DNA of 43,032 nucleotides from Branchiostoma floridae. Taxonomy: Eukaryota; Chordata; Leptocardii; Amphioxiformes; Branchiostomatidae. The stretch is from NCBI RefSeq assembly GCF_000003815.2, contig NC_049989.1, positions 14,589,861 to 14,632,892 on the forward strand, in the 5' to 3' direction. Under the pieces are notes generated by a model. It was not told the DNA's origin. It worked only from the letters and a program-made list of their open reading frames with translations, and made no database searches. Positions 31,301 through 39,027 of the stretch are shown here, piece by piece. Made by a program: the position numbers and the translations under genes. How positions within the stretch are numbered: position 1 is the first letter of the stretch; each line of letters begins with the position of its first letter.

Positions 31301-34300
31301 AACCATGCTTATAGCAGTAGGGTTCAAAATAGTCAACATTTCTTTTATCTGCAATTTAATTCTGGAGAGTGAGACTGCATTGTCATATTTTTGTGTTCGA
31401 CAAAAAAAACAAACATCATAGGCTAGCTTACCAGAAAAAGCACATCTCTTTCTGCAAACCTTTTAATGTGTGTATTTTGAGCAGCAGCAGCAGAATGCAT
31501 TTCAAATGTCAACAGCAAGAAGTCAACATACTGTAAACTATATACTGAACAATATGGGATGAAAACAGCCATAGAACAGAACGCCTTTAGTGGCAAATAG
31601 GTACTATAAAAGCAGTAACAAGAAAGCTTGAACTGTTTTAGCTGCTTTCAAACAAAAGTTAACAGCCAGAACAGAAACAGAAGCAGAACAGAAGCAGAAA
31701 CATCAACATGAACAGAACTGAACATGTTCTTCGCTGTAGTCATCTACCTCTGTAGAAGGAGGGTTGTGGGACAGAGGTCAGAGGTCGACGGCCATGCCCA
31801 AAATTGGAGCTGCCGAATGCTGTCATAGTGAGAGAGGACAAGTTTACCAGGTTAACCCTGCACTAACCCCATAACTAATAGACAACTAGTGTTAGCCAAA
31901 ATGCTAATTCGGTGTGATAAGGGTTAAACTTTAAGACCCTTGTTAGCAAAACATGGAGGAACATTGAGAATAAAATGACTTTTATCAAGTTTCAAATTTG
32001 ACTTCACTAGTTTCTAAGATGAACAGTAGTAACTGTTAGTAGTGCAAATTCATCTTGAATTAAAGAATTACTGCTATCTATTTCCTTTTTGAACTTTTAC
32101 AGGAATCATATTACCAAATGTTAGTGATAAAAGAGTAAGATAGAAATGTATTTGAAATGTTTCTATGAAAATTAATTATAAATTGTTAAATGTTTCATTC
32201 ATAAGTGAGGAAGGAATAGCGTTTTAACACTTGTATGATCTATTCATCAATTGTTAACAAGACTACCATTGACCAGTATAAGGAACATCATTGCAAGAAT
32301 TCCAGAAATCTATCCAAATCATGACCTACTGAAAAGAGAATGACCAAGACATGGTACCCATGTACCAAGGGAACAATCAGGTTAAGAAAATGCATGATTA
32401 TTGTATTTCTGTTTAAAGTTTAGCTTTCAAAGCTGTCTTTAAGGCTTGCTCACCATTCTGCACAGGAGCTGGGGCAGTGCCACCTCCAGTTTGATTGACA
32501 GGTGTGGGGTTCTTGATCTTGTTCCCAGGGTTGCCGAGAACCTGGACCTCCAGCATGATCAGGACACGCCTGGAAATTCAAACAGATGGCAAAAATTTAT
32601 GAACAGGTCTTTGAACTTTACATGACATTGCACTCATGTTTGTGTTTCAATAATGTGTGTCAGTGTTCTGGCTAGCCTGAATTTTTTTTCGTCCCGTGGA
32701 TTTTGAATGGAAATCTTGTCGAACACGGAACATGCTGATAACTAATCTTGCTCACCATCACTGCCAAAATCCGGAAAGGTGGTGGATGCTACCTGAAATG
32801 TCTAACCGTATCCACCAAAATCACATCCAGTTGCTTGAGCAAGTTCTATCTTAATCTCCAAGCAAATCCTACGGTAGCATAAGATAGTATCAAAAGCTGG
32901 CAGAGGAGTAAAGCCAGCTTAGAAGTGTGTTTTGCTACCGGGGCATGGTAAATGGACACCTCTTGGCTGACTACACTCATTGGTAATATCTATATATATT
33001 ATCATTGGTAATATGCCATTGTAGGATCTGCTTGGAGATTAGTGCTATCTGGCTATTTTAAAAGACACTGTGCATCCTCCCTCCTTTACTTGGTACCTTA
33101 CCTGTTGTCCTGGATGGTGTTACAGATGTACTTCTCCAGTCGGATCACACAGTTCTGCTGAAGCTTCTGAGAATGCACCAGGCTGTTCTGCTGGGTGGCC
33201 AGCATGGCAGCTGCAGTTCATGGCAACAAGTATTGTGTTATGAACAGTCTCTGACCAGTACAATTCAGACACATGTAACAGATGACCATACTCAGCAATC
33301 ATGTACAATGAGCAAACTTTACATAAGACCATTATTCAAAACAAGTTGTAAAAAGATACCCTTGGCTTAACTACCGCACCATTCAGGCATCCAGTAGTTG
33401 CCTGTGAGGCTGTTGTCTGTCTGTAAATACATGTACTGTATACATTCAACAACCAAACTGATTGTTTTTATGATGTGTTTATATTACGCTTCAAATATTA
33501 AGATTAACCCGGGCCATTTTCAGGTTTATTGGTTATTTGAAGGTTATTGGGTGGGCAGACTACTCTCTCTTGGCAGCCAGGGGCTAAAACTGTGAGGAGC
33601 CGTACGAAATAAAAATGGTACATTTTCGCACTAGATGCAAAAATAGCTGTATTTTTACGTTGAAATGCATGTTTACGCCATATGTGAACATTAATCGTGA
33701 TATTTGCACATTTTGAACGTCCCGCCACTGACGAGGACATCGCGATTCCCGGCCGCCTACAGACCGGAAATGACGTAGCATTTGGAACGCGTGCAGACAT
33801 GACTCTCCCACAACAAATATGGCGGGAAGCTACGCATAGTGTTTGCTGCAGTATTTCTTGTTTGTATCCCGGATTGTAGCAACCATGCCTCAGCGGTGTG
33901 TTGCGGGATATTGTTCAAACTCCGCAGACAAGAACAAGGGTATCAGTTTCCACAAGTTTCCGGACAATCCTGTTTACAGGGAGCAGTGGATCAAGCAAGT
34001 TCTTCGCACTAGAGCCAACTGGTCTCCCACAATTTGGTCTCGACTGTGTTCCGCGCATTTTGTGCCCGAGTGCTACAAAACCGAACCAGCTCGGAGGGCA
34101 TCGTTTGGGATTGATGTTCGCTTTAAAAGGGTTTTGTTGGACACTGCAGTTCCAACCATCTTTCCGCGAGGAGAAGCCGCAAAAAAGCCGGAAAAGCCGA
34201 GAGCATCCCAGGCGGTAGAGAAGAGGCGTAAAGCTGAGCCTGAGGTGAGGTCTATATGCACTCGGTGTCAAACATTTCTCACATCCAGCCGTTTTAAAAT

Positions 34301-37300
34301 CTTTGAAGTTGATTTTGAGGTTCCGAACAAAAACATTGTACTTTGCAAATAGTCATACTATTCTATTTTCGTAGACTTGAGTCAATTTTTATGTATCTTG
34401 TCAAAATGATTTGCGGCGCCGATATGGTGCGCCAAATACATGGTAGGGGGAGGGGGGCGTTTATAATTCTGTCGGATACCTTACAACGTTTTTGGTACAA
34501 GTTATGAAGCTGGTGTTTATATAAGGCTGCAGAATTGTGTGTTTCATTTCTATTCTTCCAAATTTGTACCGATATAGCAGTGTGTGGTGGGGAGATGCGA
34601 TGGAAATTACGTGAATACGTTATACTCATTATGATTGTTTTATGGGGCCGTAGGTTGTGCAGCATTTTTGTCGTAGCAAATTCAGTGGACAGATACAGCA
34701 GGTAGTTCAGTCAGTCAAGTTGGGGAGATATGTTTTTGTGACTACTTTTCAGCAATTAAAAATGCCTCTCTCTATATGTTACCATGGAAAATACTATAGC
34801 TAAAAAAAATTTGCTTTCATTTTTTATTCCAGACAATCAAGGACTGCATGTCTACATACGAAAGAAGGCAAAAGGAGCTCTGCCTTGACACTGATGTAAG
34901 TTTGGAAATGTAAAGGGTTTGTTATTTGTAAGTTGTGAGTGCTGAATGTACTTGAGACTCTATGCATTATCTGCTAATGGCACACCCTGTCATACAATAT
35001 AAAGTATTTGCTGAATTTGTCTGACTTATGTGCACTGCTGAAGTGAAAATTAAAAATTTCAATACATACACCTCAATTCAGGTGAGCCCACCAGCAAAAT
35101 CTGCATCCTGTGGTGTCCAGGTGTCCATGAGACCGGCATCAGTGACAGTAGCTGTCCAACACAGAGGACGTGGGCGGTCGAAAGGTATCAAGCTATGCGT
35201 TTTTCTTTGTTGTTAGTTTTCAGTTCATTGTAACTTTATTTTTGGACATTCTTTTTTGATGAGCAGATGCTGATGTTTATTGTCTGTCATCTTATTGCAT
35301 AAATATGTAAACTGTTTTTTATGTGTGTGTGTTTCTTTTCAAAGTTTTAGATGCAATATTTACACAATGATGGTGACGTAACATTGATCTCAGTACCATA
35401 TCCCACTTTCACACTGACCATGTACAAAACATAAAAATTCTTATGTTTTTTATTTATACTTTTGTGCAGGTGTGCAGGTAAACAGTAAGTCAGTCATGAC
35501 GGTGACAGTTGGCACTCAGACGAAGGGAGGGGCAGTGACAGGGGAAGATAATGACTTCCGTGACGACGAGTCGATGTCTTCAGAACGGTCTGCTGAAGTG
35601 ATGGACTCAGGAAGTGAGTACCAGCCCTCGGATGAGGAGACGGATAAGGAGATGGATGAGGAGCCGTGTAGCAGTCGCTCTGCAGAACAGGAGCCGTGCA
35701 GTTCCCCACCCAAACATGGCGTGTTCCTCACCTTCTGGGCATGTCTTGTAGAGCTGATTGCTACCTGGTGCAGTTGCCCGAGCTGTGGGTGCAGGAAGCT
35801 CGCGTACAAGTGCAAGGAGGTAGGCACTCTGTTGAAAGTGACTCTCACATGTACAGCTGATGACTGCGGCCACACAGGGACATGGAAGAGTCAGCCCTTC
35901 TACGGGAAAACGGCAGCAGGAAACATCCTACTCTCGGCTGCCATACTGTTCAGTGGGGCCACAGTTACAAAGGTGCTGCGAGTGCTGTCTCACATGGGAG
36001 TTGCTGTCACCTGCGTCCGGTCTTTCTTTCGCCATCAGGACAACATGTAGACAAGGGGTTGAACGTATTTTCACCAGGATATGCGGTCCTTTCCTAGAGT
36101 AGAGTTCATAATTTCCCTTCTTTTCGGGGGTGGTGGTGTTTTCTTTTGTTAGAAAAAAATAGTAACTGTACTTGACGTGTATACAAGCCACGAAAAACAA
36201 TAAAACATGACGAAGATTCGGTAAATTTTGACAATGGGCTGCTATTACCAGTATAGATAGATCGGATATGAACGTAAACAAATTATGCACAAGCATGCAG
36301 AAACCATCGCGGAGTATGTTGTGCCTTCCGTGCGACGGCTACTCCCGTAAAGAGTAACCTCCGATTCTAGGTTCTAAGTTTTACATTGATCAGGTAGTTT
36401 GAGTAACTGTTTGGCCACAGAACATACATAATGTCTTACCACTCCGTATGATTGAGTCTCTCATCGTCATCCATGGGAATGTTGTCATCGGCGGCGTACC
36501 CACGCGCGCCATCGTCCTCTGCCTCTGACGCCGAGTCACTACTATCGGCCGGCTCTGCGTCTTGCTCGTCGAGGTACGGCTCAAACCGGTAAGGTATAAT
36601 ACCTCCCACGGCCCCCTCTACTAGCTCCGCTAGCTCCTCGCCCTCGAAAGCTTCAAAAAAGGCTTCCACGCTAGACTAAGATGACTCTGAGAAGTACTCG
36701 AAAGTTTCGTCGGCCATTACGAGTGACACTGATAAGATAGCGGGCTGGGGGCACGCTGTTCCAAACGTGACGTCATAGCACTTCCGGTAGCGGGCCCACG
36801 GTAGCGCCGGCGGCTGGCCAAAATCGCACTGTTTAAAAGGCCGTTTTAGCTATTTTTCGCAATGATAACGCGAAATAACTATTTCAATATGGTACAATAT
36901 ATGTTTATTTTCCCTTTTAAGATGTTTTTTTAACAAAATCAATCACATTTCGTACGGCCTTTAAGCGGGCCTGAATCACAAGGGTTTGGCGCGCCTGCGC
37001 AGCCATTAGGCACTTACTCAGGCGACCTCAATATACCTTGTAGTTGCCAATTAGTTTTAATCCAGCGCCTGTGTGAATCATGATTTAAGAATCTTGTTGT
37101 GAACGGGGTCAAAGCCTTACAGGGCAAAATAGTCTATCAATCAATCAACCAATCATCTACTGTATAAAACAATAGCTTACGGAAGGACACTTCAAAGACA
37201 TTGAACATTACGGCCGTGTGGCGCGTTGGTATACCCGATCCCTCGATCTCGGAAGTTAACCCTCAAACTGCCAAACCCGGATATATCTGGCACACATATA

Positions 37301-38368
37301 TATGACCTAGTGTGCCACGCCCGGATATATCTGGGATAGCGTATTCCCCCGAAGAAGCAGCTTTGAGCACGTGTAGCGCACGAACCCCCGAAGTTAGGGA
37401 CTTCTGCCTTGTTCGGGGATTTCTTTTCTTCTCTTTCTTGCTGAGTAACCTCAATCTTGACGTAGATTATTATGGTTTTTTTGGAGGTCAGCGGCCAAAA
37501 CTGGTACTGATAGCATTTTATAGGCTGAAACTCTGCAGTTTAAGGGTTAAGCAACGTGCGGTCCGGACAGTACTTGGATGGGGGACCAACCAAGGACGTC
37601 CGGATTGCTGTAGCCTCACAAATCTTTCCACGAAATCGTCTTCCGGGAGGGACGTAAAACGGGGGTCCCGTGCTCGAGGAGGTGCCTCGACCACGTTAAA
37701 CAGCCTCATTACCCACATTTTGGGTACCTACTGGCTGCAAAATACACCCAATATTATTATTATTGTTATCATTATTATGTTAGGAACCTACAGGACTGGG
37801 TGTGTTTTCCATCTGACAGCAGTAGGCGGTATCTCTCGGACCCTTGTGCTCCTGCACTCTGTATCTTCTTGATTCCCTGGGGTGAAAATATGTACATATT
37901 CAGGAACAAGCATAACATATAACTTCAAGATTTCTATTTGCCATTCATGATTGTATTGCCATATCTTGTATATTTCTACCACTATACAATAATGGTGGCA
38001 CAACACTCCATGCTCCTGAATTTCATAACATTTTCCTTGGGCAAGTCTAGGCATGGCATAACGTTACAACGGGCTAGACCATTTTCAAGCACACTTAGCG
38101 CAGCATATACGGCAAAGAGTTCGTTTTGTAACCACTTTCTTCAAACTTACCAGGACTTGCAGGACTGGTGCTTTTGGGCTTCCTCCATTCGCAATTTCCT
38201 ACAAAGAAAAACAGCAACGCAAAAATAGTTATCATCGAAAATATAGCAAATTTTAGAAGAGACGTTTCAAACGCAGAAAATCCGCTTATTTCACGGCTAA
38301 CATTGGTCCTAGCACTGTCTATCCGTTCAAAATACCTGTATGGATCCTTCGTGTAGGTTAAACGCCAT
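23326..38368 (-). CDS. RPA1: Replication protein A 70-kDa subunit, complete, 17 exons
   Basis: RPA1 is the large subunit of the nuclear single-stranded-DNA-binding heterotrimer used in replication, repair and recombination. Exons: 38368-38336, 38198-38151, 37876-37792, 33210-33102, 32569-32454, 31819-31748, 31228-31045, 30264-30162, 30020-29952, 29384-29192, 27346-27207, 26193-26045, 25399-25207, 24462-24349, 24180-24073, 23871-23785, 23430-23326. Total 1908 nt, 635 residues plus TAA; human is 616. All junctions are AG/GT and all phases agree. Protein order: DBD-F, Gly/Pro-rich linker, DBD-A, DBD-B, DBD-C with a zinc ribbon. Start ATG at 38368 gives [11 protein letters not shown], matching the family N-terminus. 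Divergent from BAZ1B. Intron 3 is 4.6 kb and holds a DNA transposon and a SINE. Confidence 0.97.
26045..27346 (-). CDS. RPA1: RPA1 exons 11-12: DBD-B
   Basis: Residues about 338-434. [20 protein letters not shown] and [20 protein letters not shown], then [35 protein letters not shown] and [13 protein letters not shown]. This is the second main ssDNA-binding OB fold. It ends with a Trp codon split TG/G, completed by exon 13. Confidence 0.96.
26375..26763. mobile_element. MITE with GGCCTAGGAAAAAAAA ends, copy 1
   Basis: Inverted ends GGCCTATGAAAAAAAATG and (reversed) GGCCTAGGAAAAAAAATG, both continuing TTGTGTTTCCTGTTTC. Flanks suggest a 3-bp TCA duplication. In RPA1 intron 11; it directly abuts the next element at 26764. 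Confidence 0.8.
26764..26974. mobile_element. TACTGTAAATGCA MITE, copy 2
   Basis: Diverged copy of 15792-15989: starts CACTGTAAAAGCAGAAA, has ACATTTTTCCATGGCAGTAA and CAGTGCATGGTGCTA, ends ATGCATTCACAGTA. Non-coding. Confidence 0.83.
27441..27686. mobile_element. Harbinger-like MITE, 246 bp, TAA target duplication
   Basis: Inverted ends AGGTGCGCTCCCACC, continuing TTGTGTCAAGCTTG with few mismatches through GTCACTG(T/C)GGGGCT. TAA on both flanks (27438-27440, 27687-27689), consistent with PIF/Harbinger TWA targets. In RPA1 intron 10. Confidence 0.88.
27690..28855. other. RPA1 intron 10 segment, mostly unrecognised
   Basis: A GGCCTAGGAAAACAAGAAA stretch at 28145 could be the left end of the element ending at 29179, with other DNA between. 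No exon or RNA gene seen. Confidence 0.4.
28856..29179. mobile_element. MITE with GGCCTAGGAAAAAAA ends, copy 2 (left limit unclear)
   Basis: Matches 26375-26763 internally (AATGTCAAACTT, TTTATCCTTCAT, AAAAATTCTAACTGGAA, CTATGTGACTCCACTGCCCA) and at its right end TTTTTTTCCTAGGCC. Ends 12 bp from the RPA1 exon 10 donor. Confidence 0.75.
29192..30264 (-). CDS. RPA1: RPA1 exons 8-10: DBD-A
   Basis: Residues about 216-337. [20 protein letters not shown] and [14 protein letters not shown], then [20 protein letters not shown], then [20 protein letters not shown] and NDYEMSF. These match the high-affinity ssDNA-binding OB fold, including the aromatic Trp and Phe positions. The donor of exon 10 (29191) lies 12 bp from the end of a transposon-like repeat. 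Confidence 0.96.
29453..29650. mobile_element. TACTGTAAATGCA MITE, copy 3
   Basis: TACTGAAATGCAGAAACTTT at the left and AAATGCATTTAAAGTA at the right. Internal GCGGTGGTTTAA, GGCCGCTTCACCGCGAACTT and TTTTTCCATGGCAGTAAGAG. In RPA1 intron 9. Confidence 0.85.
30622..30955. mobile_element. GGGCAAGT MITE, complete copy, 5-bp target duplication AGGGG
   Basis: 334 bp; ends CAGGGATAAACAAGT and (reversed) CAGGGTTGAACAAGT. AGGGG flanks both sides (30617-30621, 30956-30960). Contains repeated GGGCAAGTG / CACTTG(T/C)CC motifs. In RPA1 intron 7. Confidence 0.85.
31045..32569 (-). CDS. RPA1: RPA1 exons 5-7: end of DBD-F and flexible linker
   Basis: Residues about 92-216. [20 protein letters not shown] closes DBD-F; the rest is low-complexity Gly/Pro/Ala/Asn. 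Exon 6 (31748-31819) is 72 nt with phase 1 at both ends, so it can be skipped without a frame change; it ends SVPQPSFYR, echoed by AAGSSFYGR in exon 7. Exon 7 ends [10 protein letters not shown] before DBD-A. Confidence 0.88.
32842..33045. mobile_element. Small inverted-repeat element, AATCTCCAAGCA ends
   Basis: AATCTCCAAGCAAATCCTAC at the left pairs with GTAGGATCTGCTTGGAGATT at the right, extended by TAGCATAAGATAG-like arms. Possible TA duplication. In RPA1 intron 4, near a partial CAGTGTTCTGGCTAG end at about 32659. Confidence 0.65.
33102..38368 (-). CDS. RPA1: RPA1 exons 1-4: DBD-F (N-terminal protein-binding OB fold)
   Basis: Residues 1 to about 92. [11 protein letters not shown], then [16 protein letters not shown], then [20 protein letters not shown] and SDGKHTQSS, then [20 protein letters not shown] to NTIQDN. 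Human RPA1 has RYRLLMSDG and FMLATQLNPL at these places. Exon 3 must use donor T/GTAGGT at 37791 rather than the later AG/GT to stay in frame. The N-domain recruits checkpoint and repair proteins in known species. Confidence 0.93.
33885..36050 (+). pseudogene. THAP-domain transposon protein, truncated, 4 exons
   Basis: Exons 33885-34244, 34833-34895, 35082-35184, 35470-36050 join in phase with GT/AG borders and encode 368 residues. N-terminal THAP zinc finger (C2CH): Cys5, Cys10 in [12 protein letters not shown], then LCSAHF, a Trp-containing core, and AVPTIFP at the end, the THAP signature. THAP fingers bind DNA in transposases and their domesticated relatives. The middle is acidic and low in complexity. 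The C-terminal part has a Cys cluster ([26 protein letters not shown]) then [20 protein letters not shown], as in large THAP/transposon proteins, and stops at FFRHQDNM before any catalytic domain. An upstream GGCGGGAAG (33821) and a TGACGTAG-like site lie in its likely promoter. It could still be expressed as a short THAP protein. Confidence 0.75.
36440..36717 (-). pseudogene. First exon of a YRFEP-type transposon protein, interrupted by a stop
   Basis: Reads [13 protein letters not shown] then TAG (36678-36676), then continues in frame: [34 protein letters not shown], a long acidic Ser/Asp stretch, and ERLNHTEW with the Trp codon split TG/G before donor GTAAGA. The P-Y-x-F-E-P motif plus an exon border at a Trp resembles proteins carrying a cysteine-rich domain related to the P2X7 C-terminus; recalled similarity, not tested. 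No downstream exon is found between 36051 and 36430. Near-perfect open frame apart from one stop suggests recent decay. Confidence 0.6.
36768..36775. promoter_or_regulatory. CRE-like TGACGTCA in the transposon end
   Basis: Perfect 8-bp CREB/ATF consensus about 50 bp upstream of the YRFEP-type start codon. The opposite end has TGACGTAG about 110 bp upstream of the THAP start. Regulatory role inferred. Confidence 0.4.
37211..37784 (+). mobile_element. 5S rRNA-derived SINE, copy 2, split by a MITE
   Basis: Head GGCCGTGTGGCGCGTTGGTA to GATCTCGGAAGTTAA, then after the insert GCAACGTGCGGTCCGGACAG and TACTTGGATGGGGGACC. Together these follow 5S rRNA order. The body (CCACGAAATCGTCTTCCGGG, AAACAGCCTCATTACCC, GGGTACCTA) is shared with 18068-18300; the tail is (ATT)n. 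The tail ends about 10 bp from the RPA1 exon 3 donor. Confidence 0.9.
37260..37546. mobile_element. 287-bp piggyBac-like MITE with TTAA target duplication
   Basis: Inverted ends CCCTCAAACTGC and (reversed) CCCTTAAACTGC; TTAA on both sides (37256-37259, 37547-37550). CCCT-type ends with TTAA targets fit piggyBac. Removing it with one TTAA restores GGAAGTTAAGCAACGT, as in 5S rRNA. Internal repeat CCCGGATATATCTGG occurs twice. Confidence 0.9.
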
Positions 38369-39027
38369 TGTTGGTGGTTGAAAACTATAACAATATCGCA
38401 AGAAACGAAAAATATGAACAGGACCCTTCCGAGTTCGCCAAAAATTGCGCGCCAAAAGGTTTATTTCGCGCTGAATGTCCCGGATGTACCAGTATAGTCC
38501 AATTTTGACGGGGTGCAACTTTTTTCCACATTTGCAAAAAAATATGCTCAATATGAATATCTATCAGTAAATACTTTTATTGGAAATGTGTATGACAGCT
38601 GATTTTACGAATTACTTGACAAAGTTTCCTTTTATTGACGTCACTACCGTATGATTAATATAAAAAATTCATTTATTCCCTAGATCAATTCCTAGCTTTG
38701 GTACAGTCTGTTGATCTTTGACCCCAATGTTTCGCGGTGGGGAGATCGTGTGCGAAGTTACGTGGTAAAGAAGTGAAGATTTTTCGAGCTCTACTGCACC
38801 AATCTCGCTGAGACTTGGCAGACGATTTGCCCAACATCTCAAGTTAGTGATATTTGCCACGACTTGTCGCGTTTGTCGTCGCCAAAGCTACAGCATGTGA
38901 CATTTGCTGACCAATCGCCGGTCGCTGAAACTTCTCACTCCCGCCATTTTCAAATAGGGTCGTGAAAAGCAGGTTAGTAGTATACAGCATTTGTGAATCC
39001 AGGAATTCCACAACTCCAACCTTCAGG
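38369..39027. promoter_or_regulatory. Bidirectional promoter region, RPA1 / BAZ1B
   Basis: 659 bp between divergent start codons. For RPA1: two E2F-like sites, TTTTGGCGCGC (complement of 38447-38457) and TTTTTGGCGA (complement of 38435-38444), 65-90 bp upstream of its ATG. For BAZ1B: CCGCCATTTT (YY1-like) at 38941-38950 and CCAAT at about 38911. No TATA box. E2F control of RPA genes is known in other animals; use of these sites is inferred. Confidence 0.55.

Larger units (their letters stand above)
33596..36950. mobile_element. 3.4-kb two-gene DNA transposon in RPA1 intron 3
   Basis: Terminal inverted repeat GCCGTACGAAAT occurs at 33599-33610 and, inverted, near 36947-36958. Subterminal homology extends inward: ACCGGAAATGACGTAG...TTTGGAAC...GCGTGC at 33762-33796 matches the complement of 36751-36786. 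The right end abuts TTAA; the left flank does not clearly match, so target duplication is unproven. It carries a plus-strand THAP gene and a minus-strand YRFEP-type exon, both reading inward. A Kolobok-type origin (THAP, TTAA) is inferred. The transposase catalytic part and the rest of the second gene are missing, so it is a deletion derivative. Confidence 0.78.

Noticed and set aside
33505-33600. TTAA at 33505 as the left target duplication of the THAP transposon
   Set aside because: It lies about 90 bp outside the matching terminal repeat; no homology to the right end was found between them.
35494-35875. Minus-strand open frames opposite the THAP gene's last exon
   Set aside because: Shadow frames; the plus strand has the Cys-cluster protein with matching splice phases.
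37211-37784. 5S rRNA gene
   Set aside because: Interrupted, diverged and followed by a SINE body and (ATT)n tail also present at 18068-18300.
38962-39027. Longer BAZ1B N-terminus from an upstream ATG
   Set aside because: The added residues have no family similarity; the MPLLG start does.
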